A stretch of DNA of 64,000 nt from Nonomuraea guangzhouensis (GCF_019396345.1 NZ_JAHKRM010000022.1:62001-126000); one strand, 5' to 3'. Shown: positions 15,765 to 24,713, numbered from the stretch's first letter. The notes: generated from the sequence alone by a model not told the origin. Program-made: numbers and translations.

Positions 15765-17657
15765 ATGCCCCCCACGCGTGGCCGTCCCATCGCCATCAAG
15801 CTCCTCGTCCTGCTGATCGTCCCGCTCACGTCGCTGGTCGGTCTGTGGGCGTTCGCGGCCACCCTGACCGGCGGCGACGGCCTGCGCCTGCTGGCGATCA
15901 ACGAACTGGTGACGAACCTGGCCGACCCGTCCGAGCAGATCAACGTCGAGCTCCAGAGCGAGCGGCTGGCCTCCATCGAGTTCCTGGTGACCAGGCGCGG
16001 CGCCGATCAGCTCGCCAGGCAACGCGTCAGGACCGACGAGGCCGTCGCGGACTTCCGCGGGCGGGCCGCCGAGCAGGACGTCTCGTCCGGGATGGCCAAC
16101 CAGCTCAGAGCCCTGTACGACCGGCTCGACCAGCTGCCCGGGATCCGGCGCCAGGTCGACGGCGCGAGCCCCACCCCGCTTGACGTGATCGACGGCTACA
16201 GCGAGATCGCCGACGCCTCCTTCCGCATGTACGACGCCATGATCCTCATGCCCGACATGGCGCTCTACCGGCAGGCGCGGGCGGTCACCATGCTCGGCGA
16301 GGCCAAGGACCTGCTGTCCAGAGAGCGGGCGCTCATCATCGTGCTCCTGGCCAGGGGCAAGGTGAGCACCCTTGAGCGCCGGGAGTTCACCGGCATGGTC
16401 GCCACCAGGCGGCTCCTCTACACCCAGGCGCTGTCCCACCTCGACCCCGGACTGCGCGGGCCGTACGAGCGGCTGATCTCCTCGCCCGCCTACCGCGAGT
16501 TCCTCGAGGCGGAGGACGCCATCACCGGCCAGGCCACCATGAACGGCCTGCCCGCAACGGCGGCCACCTGGCCCATCGACGCGAGCAACGTGTGGACGGT
16601 CGTCGAGCGCGACCAGCTGCAGGCCGTACGGGGGATCACCCAGCGCGTCACACCCGCGGCCGTCAACGTGCTGATCAAGATCGGCGTGGCGGGCGGCGTC
16701 GGCCTGATCGCCGTCATCGCCTCCATCCTGCTCTCACTCCGCTTCCGCGGCCGCCTGGTCCGCGAGCTCGCCGGGCTCCGCGACGCGGCCACCGAGCTGG
16801 CGGAGGTACGCCTGGTGGCGCTGGTCAAGCGGCTGCGCACGGACGTCGGCGCGCCGACGCCAGACGAGCTGCCCACGCTGGAGGTGAAGGCGGAGACCAG
16901 CGAGGTGCGCGACATCGTGCAGGCGTTCAACAACGTGCAGTCCACGGCCGTGGCGACCGCGCTGAGCCAGGCCAGGCTGCGGCACGGCGTCAGCCAGGTC
17001 TTCGTCAACCTGGCCAGGCGCAACCAGACCCTGCTGCACCGTCAGCTGCTGCAGCTCGACAGCATGGAACGCGGCGCCGAGGAGCCGGAGACGCTCGAAG
17101 ACCTGTTCAAGCTCGACCACCTCACGACCCGCATGCGCCGGCACGCCGAGAGCCTCATCATCCTGTCCGACCAGGCGCCGGGGCGCGGCTGGCGCAACCC
17201 CGTGCCGATCCACGACGTGCTGCGCGCGGCGGTGGCCGAGGTCGAGGAGTACCCGCGGGTCGAGGTGCTGCAGCCGCCGCCCATCTCCCTGATCGGCGCG
17301 GCGGTCACCGACGTCGCTCACCTGATGGCCGAGCTGATCGAGAACGCCACCCTCTTCTCGCCGCCGCAGACCCGGGTGGACCTGCGGACGACGATCACCC
17401 CGCACGGGCTGAACGTGGAGATCGAGGACCGCGGTCTCGGCCTGACCAGGGAGGAGCTCGACGAGCTCAACACGCGGCTGGCCGAGATGCCGGAGTTCGA
17501 CCTGGCGCAGAGCGATCAGCTGGGGTTGTTCGTGGTGGCCAGGCTGGCGGCCAGGAACGGGATCAAGGTCGCGCTCGGCGCCTCGCCGTACGGGGGGCTG
17601 ACCGCGATCGTCAGCCTCCCCGCCGACCTGCTGGCCGACCTGCCCGTCCCCGCCTGA
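15765..17657 (+). CDS. Nitrate/nitrite-sensing-domain (NIT) histidine kinase, conservon CvnA-like
   Basis: 630 residues. Membrane helix about 12-32, a large extracytoplasmic NIT-type helical sensor (about 35-310), a second helix (about 313-335), a linker, a histidine-kinase-like segment LDHLTTRMRRHAESLIIL, and an ATPase domain with MAELIENATLFSPP (N box) and EIEDRGLGL (G1 box). This is the architecture of CvnA kinases of Streptomyces conservons. The CvnB, CvnC and CvnD partners that normally follow are absent, so it is an orphan. Start ATG 15765 has GGAGG four bases upstream. Confidence 0.88.
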   Translation: MPPTRGRPIAIKLLVLLIVPLTSLVGLWAFAATLTGGDGLRLLAINELVTNLADPSEQINVELQSERLASIEFLVTRRGADQLARQRVRTDEAVADFRGRAAEQDVSSGMANQLRALYDRLDQLPGIRRQVDGASPTPLDVIDGYSEIADASFRMYDAMILMPDMALYRQARAVTMLGEAKDLLSRERALIIVLLARGKVSTLERREFTGMVATRRLLYTQALSHLDPGLRGPYERLISSPAYREFLEAEDAITGQATMNGLPATAATWPIDASNVWTVVERDQLQAVRGITQRVTPAAVNVLIKIGVAGGVGLIAVIASILLSLRFRGRLVRELAGLRDAATELAEVRLVALVKRLRTDVGAPTPDELPTLEVKAETSEVRDIVQAFNNVQSTAVATALSQARLRHGVSQVFVNLARRNQTLLHRQLLQLDSMERGAEEPETLEDLFKLDHLTTRMRRHAESLIILSDQAPGRGWRNPVPIHDVLRAAVAEVEEYPRVEVLQPPPISLIGAAVTDVAHLMAELIENATLFSPPQTRVDLRTTITPHGLNVEIEDRGLGLTREELDELNTRLAEMPEFDLAQSDQLGLFVVARLAARNGIKVALGASPYGGLTAIVSLPADLLADLPVPA

Positions 17658-17668
17658 GCCGAGGCTTT

Positions 17669-18409
17669 TCAGAGCTCCAGGAACGGGTCGTCGAAGTGCG
17701 CGGTGGCGAGCACCGCGCGCTCGGCCCGCAGCCCGCCGAGCACCTCGGCACGCGTGGCGGCCGCCTTCACGGGGTCGTCGTCGTAGACGTAATGAATGCT
17801 CGGATCGGCCACTTGCGCCGGATGCAGCACCAGGTCGCCGGTCATCGCCAGCTCGCCGAGCCGGACGATCTGGTGGCCGGGGGTGTGCCCCGCCGCCAGA
17901 TGGACGTGCACGCCCGGCGCGACCTCGGCGTCGCCGTCGACGACCTGTAGCTGCCCCTTGATCGGGGTGAGGATCTGATCGAGCATCGCGCCTTGGGCCG
18001 CGTCGGCCTCGGCCTGCTGCAGAACGTACCTGGCGTTCTCGAACAGCGGCCGGCCCTCGACGACCGCGCCACTGGCGTGGTCGCTGTGCAGGTGGGTGAG
18101 GATCACGGTGCCGATCTCGGCCGGATCCACTCCGGCGGCGGCCAGCTCACCGGGCAGGGTCCCGGGCACCGGCGCCCAGCTCGACGCCGGTGAGTCCGCG
18201 CCACCGATGCCGGTGTCGACGAGCGTTACCCGGCCCGCCGGATCACGCAGCAGATAGCAGTGAAAGTGCAGGATCCACGGCCCGTCCGCGAGCCCTCCCC
18301 CCGGGAACATCTCGGTGAGCGGGCGGCGGATCGTCGGTCCCATGGGACCCACGGCGTCGCAGAGAGGCGTCACCTCGACGCCGGAGATCGTACGCGGCTT
18401 GTGTGGCAT
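17669..18409 (-). CDS. MBL-fold metallo-hydrolase
   Basis: 246 residues. The metallo-beta-lactamase metal motif HLHSDHASG is clear (H-x-H-x-D-H), followed by AAGHTPGH and ATAHFDDPF for the remaining ligands. Lactonase or quorum-quenching-like members share this shape, but the substrate cannot be read from sequence. No signal peptide. Converges on the NIT-type kinase gene with an 11-bp gap; its start is only 9 bp from the stop of the small zinc-ribbon gene, so the two are probably cotranscribed. Confidence 0.87.
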   Translation of the reverse strand: MPHKPRTISGVEVTPLCDAVGPMGPTIRRPLTEMFPGGGLADGPWILHFHCYLLRDPAGRVTLVDTGIGGADSPASSWAPVPGTLPGELAAAGVDPAEIGTVILTHLHSDHASGAVVEGRPLFENARYVLQQAEADAAQGAMLDQILTPIKGQLQVVDGDAEVAPGVHVHLAAGHTPGHQIVRLGELAMTGDLVLHPAQVADPSIHYVYDDDPVKAAATRAEVLGGLRAERAVLATAHFDDPFLEL

Positions 18410-18418
18410 CCGCCCAGA

Positions 18419-18568
18419 CTAGGCGGCGGCGGCCACGCGCTGGCGCGGGATGTACTCGTTCTCGAGGTCCGCGGCGTAGACGGCGCGGCAGCAGTGCGCG
18501 CACCGGTACATGATCGGGCCCTCGTCGAGCTCGTTGTCACACCGCGGGCAAAGGGTGCTCGTCTTCAT
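18419..18568 (-). CDS. 49-residue zinc-ribbon protein
   Basis: A small gene read directly from the minus strand: begins MKTSTLCPRCDNELDEG, has YRCAHCCRAVY, and ends in VAAAA. The CPRC and CAHC pairs form a four-Cys zinc ribbon of the kind found in small actinobacterial DNA/RNA-associated or chaperone-like proteins. ATG at 18566-18568 follows a G-rich stretch (TTGGGGGGATC). It lies just upstream of the metallo-hydrolase on the same strand and diverges from rho. No function known. Confidence 0.72.
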   Translation of the reverse strand: MKTSTLCPRCDNELDEGPIMYRCAHCCRAVYAADLENEYIPRQRVAAAA

Positions 18569-18949
18569 GGTGATCCCCCCAAGGAGTCGTGTCTCTATGA
18601 AAGCCTCATCGGATTGCAGTGGCCCTGCATCTCACTTGACAGGATGCCGGTGCGTTGATGGGCGATCTGTGTCGTCGTGCACACCTGCTGCGGTAATTCG
18701 CAGCGCTCCGTGCCGAGAAGAACATTGTTACGCCGCGCTCCGCGCGCCGAGGCGGAAGACGCGAGAACCCCCCGGGAATAGCCCAAGCGGGCTAGGTGTT
18801 GTATGGGCCGGAACGTGTGATACGTTGCCAGCGGCGTTGAGCTTCTTCTTGCTCCGCCACTTCCCCCATCGCCCCGCCCGGTGTTCTCGGGCCAGGCTCA
18901 TTTCTTCACTCGCCGGCTTTTTCGGCGTTGCCCTCGAGGAGGGTTCATC
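18569..18949 (+). promoter_or_regulatory. Divergent region and long pyrimidine-rich rho leader
   Basis: 380 bp without a gene. TTGTAT (18799-18804) and TACGTT, 16 bp apart, are a plausible promoter about 120 bp before rho; TTGACA at 18636 is a second -35 candidate with a poor -10. The stretch 18841-18880 is C/T-rich and G-poor, the composition of a Rho utilisation site, so Rho may attenuate its own message. The leader ends in GAGGAGGG six bases before ATG. Confidence 0.5.
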
Positions 18950-20053
18950 ATGTCTGTTCAAACCATTCCCAAACCGCGCGCCGCCGCTCCCACTCGGCAG
19001 GTCACCGGCCTGCTCGACATCCGGGAGAAAGGCGCCTTCATCCGCGCGGGGCACCTGCCCGGCCCGGATGACGCCCGCTTGCCGCCCGACCGGGTCAAGC
19101 AGTTCGGCCTGCGCCCCGGCGACCACGTCGTCGCCACCGTCGCGGGCGGCAAGCTGATCGAGATCGAGTCCGTCAACGGCACCACCGAGTGGCGGCACCG
19201 TCCGCACTTCGCCGACCTGACGCCGATCCATCCCACCGAACGCCTGCGCATCGAGACGGAGTCGCTCAGCACTCGCGTCATCGACCTGTTCGCGCCCATC
19301 GGCAAGGGTCAGCGCGGGCTCATCGTGGCCCCGCCCAAGGCCGGCAAGACCATGGTCATGCAGTCGCTCGCGGCGGCCGTCGCGCGCAACCACCCGGAGA
19401 CGCACCTCATGGTCGTGCTCGTCGGGGAGCGCCCCGAAGAGGTCACGGAGATGCGCGCCTCCATCCAGGGCGAGGTCTTCTACTCGACCTTCGACCATCC
19501 CGACCGCGACCACACCGCGATCGCCGAGCTGGCCATCGAGCGCGCCAAGCGCCTCGTGGAGAACGGCCAGGACGTCGTGCTGCTGCTCGACTCGCTGACC
19601 CGGCTCGGGCGCGCGTACAACAACCTGGCACCCAGCGGTGGCCGCGTGCTCACCGGTGGCATCGACGCCACGGCTCTCTACCCGCCGAAGCGCTTCTTCG
19701 GCTCCGCGCGCAACGTGGAGGGCGGCGGCTCCCTGACGATCCTGGCCACCGTGCTGGTGGACACCGGGTCGCGCATGGACAACAGCCTGTACGAGGAGTT
19801 CAAGGGCACCGGGAACATGGAGCTGCACCTGGCCCGTGACCTGGCCGAACGCCGCCTCTTCCCGGCCGTGGACCTGGGCATATCCGGCACCCGCCGCGAG
19901 GAGATCCTGCTGCCGGCCGACGAGCGGCAGGTGGTCTGGAAGCTCCGCCGGATGCTCACCGCACTGGACCGGCAGCAGGGACTGGAACTACTGGTCGGCA
20001 AGCTCCGCGAGACACCGTCCAACGCGGCCTTCCTGCTCCAGGCCAGCGCCTGA
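18950..20053 (+). CDS. rho: Transcription termination factor Rho, compact form
   Basis: 367 residues: an RNA-binding cold-shock-like domain (about 15-90, TGLLDIREKGAFIR...) and the hexameric ATPase with Walker A APPKAGKT (about 125), LLLDSLTRLGRAYN (Walker B) and the Q/R-loop region. Most actinobacterial Rho proteins carry a long Arg/Asn-rich insertion and exceed 600 residues; this copy has none and only about 15 residues before the RNA-binding domain. It may be a second Rho or a paralogue acting on specific transcripts. Preceded by a long C/T-rich leader suggesting autoregulation. Confidence 0.93.
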   Translation: MSVQTIPKPRAAAPTRQVTGLLDIREKGAFIRAGHLPGPDDARLPPDRVKQFGLRPGDHVVATVAGGKLIEIESVNGTTEWRHRPHFADLTPIHPTERLRIETESLSTRVIDLFAPIGKGQRGLIVAPPKAGKTMVMQSLAAAVARNHPETHLMVVLVGERPEEVTEMRASIQGEVFYSTFDHPDRDHTAIAELAIERAKRLVENGQDVVLLLDSLTRLGRAYNNLAPSGGRVLTGGIDATALYPPKRFFGSARNVEGGGSLTILATVLVDTGSRMDNSLYEEFKGTGNMELHLARDLAERRLFPAVDLGISGTRREEILLPADERQVVWKLRRMLTALDRQQGLELLVGKLRETPSNAAFLLQASA

Positions 20054-20146
20054 CGCGTTTCTCCACGACATACACATTCGGGCGTGACCACCCCGCCCAT
20101 CTTTCCTTTGGCGCGTCAAGTGCCCAGCGGCCGTGAGAATGGGCGC

Positions 20147-21163
20147 ATGCTGGCTGACATCGTCGAATACCTGGCCTGCCCGGTCTGTGCCCATGAAGTG
20201 CGGTTGGCGGGTGACACGCTGCGCTGCGCCGAGGGCCACGCGTTCGACGTGGCCAAGCAGGGCTACGTGAGCCTGCTGGTCGGGTCGCGGACGCCGGGGA
20301 CGGCCGACAGCGCGGCGATGGTGGCGGCACGGGCCGAGTTCCTGGGGGCCGGACACTACGCTCCGCTCGCCGACGCTCTCGCCGAGAGTGTGCGGTTGCG
20401 GATACAGAGTGCCAATGGCCGGGAAGGCGACGCTTTCCGTAGGGATAGGTTCTCGGCACTGCCGGACGCGGCGGCCGAGAAGGCGTACCGTAGTGCCGCA
20501 GTGGCTCGCGAGGCGGGGGCGGCGCGGCAGGAGGCCGGCCACGCGGAGGAGCCGGTGATCGTTGATGCCGGAGCCGGGACGGGTTACTACCTGGCGACGG
20601 TGCTGAGAGCGGTGGACCGTGGCATCGGGATGGCATTCGACGTGTCCAAACACGCTGTGCGGCGGGCGGCTCGGGCGCACCCGAGGGTGGGGGCCTTCGT
20701 GGCCGATGTGTGGCGGCCGTTGCCCATCAGGGATGGGGTGGCCGACATAGTCATCGACGTGTTCGCGCCCCGCAACGGGCCCGAGTTCCGCCGCATTCTG
20801 CGGCCCGGCGGCGTGGTGGTCGTCGTGACGCCCGCTCGGGCGCATCTGAGCCCGCTCGTCCAGGAGCTCGGGTTGCTCTCCGTCGACGAGGAGAAGGAAC
20901 GGCGGCTGGCCAGGAGCCTCGAAGGGTTCGAGGAGGCCGACCGGCGGACGGTCGAGTTCGACCTGGAGCTGGATCCCGGCGAGGTCGCCGGGGTGGTGGG
21001 GATGGGGCCGAGCGCGTGGCACACTGAGGCGACCGAGCTGGCCAAGCGGATTTCGAGCTATGTCTCTCGGGAAACCGCGAAAAAGCGAGAAAAAGTGGTG
21101 GCTAGGGCTGCGTTCCAACTGTCTATCTTCGAGGCGTCACCACGATCAAGAGCTGTTCCTTGA
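20147..21163 (+). CDS. RlmA-family 23S rRNA (guanine-N1)-methyltransferase-like protein
   Basis: 338 residues. An N-terminal zinc finger (Cys11, Cys14, Cys27, His31) and FDVAKQGYVSLL are diagnostic of the RlmA/TlrB group, which methylates G745 or G748 in 23S rRNA; TlrB-type members give tylosin resistance. SAM motif VDAGAGTGYY is at about 139-148. About 50 residues (86-135) separate finger and SAM domain, longer than usual (family about 270-280). Start ATG 20147 gives the family N-terminus; an upstream in-frame GTG (20084) is less likely. Confidence 0.85.
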   Translation: MLADIVEYLACPVCAHEVRLAGDTLRCAEGHAFDVAKQGYVSLLVGSRTPGTADSAAMVAARAEFLGAGHYAPLADALAESVRLRIQSANGREGDAFRRDRFSALPDAAAEKAYRSAAVAREAGAARQEAGHAEEPVIVDAGAGTGYYLATVLRAVDRGIGMAFDVSKHAVRRAARAHPRVGAFVADVWRPLPIRDGVADIVIDVFAPRNGPEFRRILRPGGVVVVVTPARAHLSPLVQELGLLSVDEEKERRLARSLEGFEEADRRTVEFDLELDPGEVAGVVGMGPSAWHTEATELAKRISSYVSRETAKKREKVVARAAFQLSIFEASPRSRAVP

Positions 21164-21188
21164 CGGACATCTGGGACTCGTGTTATTG
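21160..21188 (+). promoter_or_regulatory. Candidate promoter for the S9-like gene
   Basis: TTGACG (21160-21165), a 17-bp spacer and TTATTG (21183-21188) form a reasonable primary-sigma promoter. It overlaps the stop codon of the rlmA-like gene and lies about 120 bp before the S9-like start. Confidence 0.45.
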
Positions 21189-21306
21189 ATGGGGCATTTA
21201 GTCCGAAATTCCCCCACATTCTCGGAGTATTTCCGCGAGACAGGCGCAATACTGGACGGCAACCCACGCCCGGAGGCGGGGTGAGAGAGGGAGGGGGGCG
21301 CGCCGG

Positions 21307-23073
21307 ATGAAGGCCGAGGAACGCTGGCAGGCCAGGTTCCGGGCGTCACGCATGACGTTGCCGTCCTGGGCGCGGCTGGCCCCGAGCCGCTCCATCTACC
21401 GCTCCAACGCCACCGGCACCTGGGAGGTCTACGCCTGGGACCGTGCCAGCGGCGCCAACCGCCAGGTGACCGACAGACCCAAGGGCACCGCCCACGCCGC
21501 GATCGATCCCACCGGCCAATGGATCTACTGGTTCGCCGACACCGAGGGCGACGAGTTCGGGCTGTGGTGGCGCCAGCCGTTCACCGGCGGCCCCGACGAG
21601 CCGGTCGCCCATGACCTCGGCCCCGGCCAGCCGGGCGGGATCGCCCTGTCCACGGCGGGCGTCGCGGCGATCAGCCTGGCCAGTGAGGGTTCGTTCAGGA
21701 TCCATCTGGTACGTCCCGGCGAGCCCTCCCGCCTGCTCTACGAGCACGCCGAGGCGGCCTGGGTGGCCGACATGTCCCTCGACGGCGCACTTATCGCGAT
21801 AAATCATGCGGAGTACGGCGACTTCCGTCATCCGGCGCTCCGCGTCGTCCGCCCTAACGGCGAGGCCGTCGCCGAGCTCTACGACGGCCCCGACAAAGGC
21901 GTGATCGGCCTCAGGTTCGCCCCGGTGCCGGGCGATCGCCGCATGCTCGCCCTGCACGAACGCCGCCAGCGCCAGGAACCTCTGGTCTGGGACCCGGTGA
22001 CCGGCGAGCAGCGCGAGATCTGGATGAAGGACTCCGGCGAACTGACCGCCGACTGGTACGACGACGGCCGCGGCCTGCTCATCACCCGCGACAATCGCGC
22101 CCGCAGCTACCTGCACCGCTACGACCTCGCGGGCGGCGGCCTGACCCTGCTCGAAACGCCGCACGGCGTGATCGACGAGGCGGGCCCACGGCCCGGCGGC
22201 AACGTCGAATATTCGTGGTCCAGCGCCTCCCGCCCGCCGGTGATCCGCTCCAGCAACGGCCAGGTCGTGCTCAACCCCAGCGGCCCCTCGGCGCCGCCGA
22301 GCGTCCCGGTCGAGGACCTCGACGTGCCCGGCCCCGGCGGCAGGATCCACGCGCTGGTCTCCCGGCCGGAGACCGGGGCCGCGCCCTACCCCACTGTGTT
22401 CCTGCTGCACGGCGGCCCGACGATGCACGACCGCGACGCCTTCTCCCCCGAGGTCGCGGCCTGGGTGGACGCCGGCTTCGCGGTGGTGCGGGTGAACTAC
22501 CGAGGTTCGACCGGTTACGGCACGGCCTGGCGCGACGCGCTCCACAGCGACGTCGGCCACATCGAGCTGGCCGACGTCGCCGCCGTACGCGAGCATGTCG
22601 TCGAGCGCGGCATCGCCGACCCCACCAGGATGCTGCTGGCGGGCACCGCCTGGGGCGGCTACCTCACGCTGCTCGGCCTCGGCACCCAGCCCGAGCTGTG
22701 GACGGCCGGCATCGCGGCGGTGCCGATCGCCTGCCACCAGACCTCCTACGAGGACGAGGCCGAGAGCCTGCGCGCCTACCACCGGGCGCTGCTCGGCGGC
22801 TCGCCCGACGAGCAGCCCGAGCGCTACGCCGCCAGCTCCCCCATCACCTACGTGGACCGGGTGGAGAGCCCGGTGCTGATCCTGGCCGGCGAGAACGACA
22901 ATCGGTGCCCGCTGCGGCAGATAGAGAAGTACGTGGCGAAACTGGCCGAGCATGGCCGGGAGCACGAGGTTTACGCCTACGACGCGATCCGCGGCTCCCT
23001 GGTCATGTCCGAACGGATCGCGCAAATAGCACTACAGCTTGAATTCGCCCGCAAGCACGTAAACCCACTCTGA
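21307..23073 (+). CDS. S9 prolyl-oligopeptidase-like protein lacking catalytic Ser and His
   Basis: 588 residues: N-terminal beta-propeller (about 20-330) and C-terminal alpha/beta-hydrolase domain with the oxyanion motif LLHGGPT (about 367-372). The nucleophile elbow reads GTAWGGY, with Ala448 where the family has Ser. The terminal segment reads YDAIRGSLV, with Arg562 where relatives have His in a DAGHGSLV-like block. The acid Asp531 (GENDNRCP) is retained. It therefore looks like a non-hydrolytic homologue, perhaps a binding or scaffold protein. Both codons are plain in the DNA (GCC at 22648, CGC at 22990), and the frame is intact. Confidence 0.88.
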   Translation: MKAEERWQARFRASRMTLPSWARLAPSRSIYRSNATGTWEVYAWDRASGANRQVTDRPKGTAHAAIDPTGQWIYWFADTEGDEFGLWWRQPFTGGPDEPVAHDLGPGQPGGIALSTAGVAAISLASEGSFRIHLVRPGEPSRLLYEHAEAAWVADMSLDGALIAINHAEYGDFRHPALRVVRPNGEAVAELYDGPDKGVIGLRFAPVPGDRRMLALHERRQRQEPLVWDPVTGEQREIWMKDSGELTADWYDDGRGLLITRDNRARSYLHRYDLAGGGLTLLETPHGVIDEAGPRPGGNVEYSWSSASRPPVIRSSNGQVVLNPSGPSAPPSVPVEDLDVPGPGGRIHALVSRPETGAAPYPTVFLLHGGPTMHDRDAFSPEVAAWVDAGFAVVRVNYRGSTGYGTAWRDALHSDVGHIELADVAAVREHVVERGIADPTRMLLAGTAWGGYLTLLGLGTQPELWTAGIAAVPIACHQTSYEDEAESLRAYHRALLGGSPDEQPERYAASSPITYVDRVESPVLILAGENDNRCPLRQIEKYVAKLAEHGREHEVYAYDAIRGSLVMSERIAQIALQLEFARKHVNPL

Positions 23074-23077
23074 TAAT

Positions 23078-23095
23078 CGACTTTTTGTAAAGTCG
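23078..23095. terminator. Small hairpin between convergent genes
   Basis: CGACTTT/AAAGTCG, a perfect 7-bp stem with a TTGT loop, five bases after the S9-like stop and 28 bp from the stop of the convergent phosphatase gene. Probably serves both directions. Confidence 0.55.
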
Positions 23096-23123
23096 CGTTG
23101 TCAACCAGCGTGGAGAAACAGGG

Positions 23124-24668
23124 TCAGCGGGCCCGGAGGACGACGATCGCCAGGTCGTCCGCGCTCGGCTCAGTGGCGAAGTCGGCCGCCCCCCTGCGGA
23201 TCCGCTCCGCCACCGCGCGGGCCGACAGCCCGGCGCACTCGGCGAGCAGCTTGGCCAGACCGCCGTCGTCGTCGAGCAGCCGCCCGCCCGAGCGCCGCTC
23301 CGTCACCCCGTCGGTGACGGCCAACAGCACGTCGCCGTGGTCGAGATGCAGCGTGTCGGCCTCGAACACCACCTCGTGGAAGACGCCGAGCAACGACTGC
23401 GGGGTCGTCACCGTCTCGACCACGCCGCTCGGCTTGAGGCGCAGCGCCTCCGGATGACCGGCCGACACGAGGCGTACTTCCAAACCGGTCGCCACCGGCG
23501 TGATGTCGCCGTGCAGCAGGGTGAGGAACCTGGCCCGTTCGCCCTCCTCCAGGATCGCCTGGTTGAGCCGGCCGAGCACGGCCGCCACTCCGTAGCCCTC
23601 GCGGGCGAGCAGGCGCAGGGTGTGGCGGGCCAGGCCCGTCACGGCGGCGGCCTCCGGGCCGGTGCCGCACACGTCGCCGATCGCGAACCGCCACGAGTCG
23701 TCGCCGGCCTTGAACAGGTCGTAGAAGTCGCCGCCGACCTCGTTGGCCTCGCCGGCGGGCTCGTAGACGACGCCGTAGTCGAGGCCGGGCACCTCGGGCT
23801 CGTTCGGCGGCAGCAGGCTGCGCTGGAGCGCCCGGTTGGCCGCGGCCTGCTGCGCGTAGACGCGGGCGTTGTCGGTGGCCAGCGCCGCCCGCCGGCCGAT
23901 GTCCTCGGCGAACTGGATGACCTCGTCGGTGAAGCGGTCGGGCCGGCCCAGGCACATCATGCCCAGGCCCCGGCCGCGCGCGGTCAGGGGGACCGCGAGC
24001 ACCTGCGAGTCGGCCAGGTGGACGGTGGAGGTGACCCGGGCGTCGGCGATCATCGCGTCCATGTCGCCGAGTTGCTCGCGCAGCCCGTCGATCCTGGCCT
24101 CGTCGGCGTGCCAGAGGTAGACCAGCCGCAGCGGGCCGACAGCGGTGTCAGAGGTGTAGACGGCGCACCAGCTCGCCAGCCGCGGCACCACGATCTGGGC
24201 GATGATGGCGGGCACCATGTCGGGGTCGAGAGTGCCCGCGAGCAGGTCACTCGCGTCAGCCAGGAACCCCAGCCAATGCGGCCCCCTGGCGCTCTCCTCC
24301 AGCCACTCGGATGCCACTTTGTCCGTGGAGCCGGGTAGCGTGAGTCTTGCCCAATGGACACGAGACTCGCCCGCGAAGGTGATGCCCCACTCCTCTACCC
24401 CCACGGACGGAGCCTTCGGGTCGCCCTGCGAGCTGCTCCGCTGTCTCAACTCCACCTGTACGGCGTCGCCGAAATGCTTCCAGATGACTTCGAACGGCTC
24501 ATCTATCGCCTGTTCGGCCAGGTCAGCGGCGACCTGCTCGGCCACATGCAGCACGCTGCCGACTGCCCACGCGGTCAGGACCTCACGGGTGAACCTCATC
24601 GCAGCCGTCACAGCGGTGTCGCCGGGCGCGAACGTGGCGGCCAACACCGCATGGGGAGTACCAGTCAT
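23124..24668 (-). CDS. GAF-domain PP2C (SpoIIE-type) phosphatase with N-terminal RsbW-like region
   Basis: 514 residues. The N-terminus (about 1-65) resembles part of an anti-sigma/HATPase helix region, followed by a GAF-like sensor (about 130-270) and a SpoIIE/PP2C phosphatase domain (about 285-514) with EVGGDFYDLF and the Asp-rich GDVLLAVTDGVTE and SADDLAIVV metal-binding blocks. Such proteins dephosphorylate anti-sigma-factor antagonists in stress signalling. Diverges from the hybrid kinase gene, so the two probably share a signalling circuit. No membrane segment seen. Confidence 0.88.
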   Translation of the reverse strand: MTGTPHAVLAATFAPGDTAVTAAMRFTREVLTAWAVGSVLHVAEQVAADLAEQAIDEPFEVIWKHFGDAVQVELRQRSSSQGDPKAPSVGVEEWGITFAGESRVHWARLTLPGSTDKVASEWLEESARGPHWLGFLADASDLLAGTLDPDMVPAIIAQIVVPRLASWCAVYTSDTAVGPLRLVYLWHADEARIDGLREQLGDMDAMIADARVTSTVHLADSQVLAVPLTARGRGLGMMCLGRPDRFTDEVIQFAEDIGRRAALATDNARVYAQQAAANRALQRSLLPPNEPEVPGLDYGVVYEPAGEANEVGGDFYDLFKAGDDSWRFAIGDVCGTGPEAAAVTGLARHTLRLLAREGYGVAAVLGRLNQAILEEGERARFLTLLHGDITPVATGLEVRLVSAGHPEALRLKPSGVVETVTTPQSLLGVFHEVVFEADTLHLDHGDVLLAVTDGVTERRSGGRLLDDDGGLAKLLAECAGLSARAVAERIRRGAADFATEPSADDLAIVVLRAR

Positions 24669-24697
24669 CGCAACGTGCCTACCACACTTCCTGTTGA

Positions 24698-24713
24698 CTT
24701 GGGGTAATCCAAG
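24698..24713. promoter_or_regulatory. Inverted repeat in the kinase/phosphatase divergent promoter
   Basis: CTTGGGGTAATCCAAG is a 5-bp dyad around GGTAAT, within the only 120 bp separating the divergent phosphatase and kinase genes. TTGACT overlaps it (24694-24699). Possible operator or promoter element; no regulator assigned. Confidence 0.35.

Noticed and set aside
21346..23025. Long minus-strand frame opposite the S9-like gene
   Set aside because: Shadow frame; the + strand frame gives a clear S9 fold.
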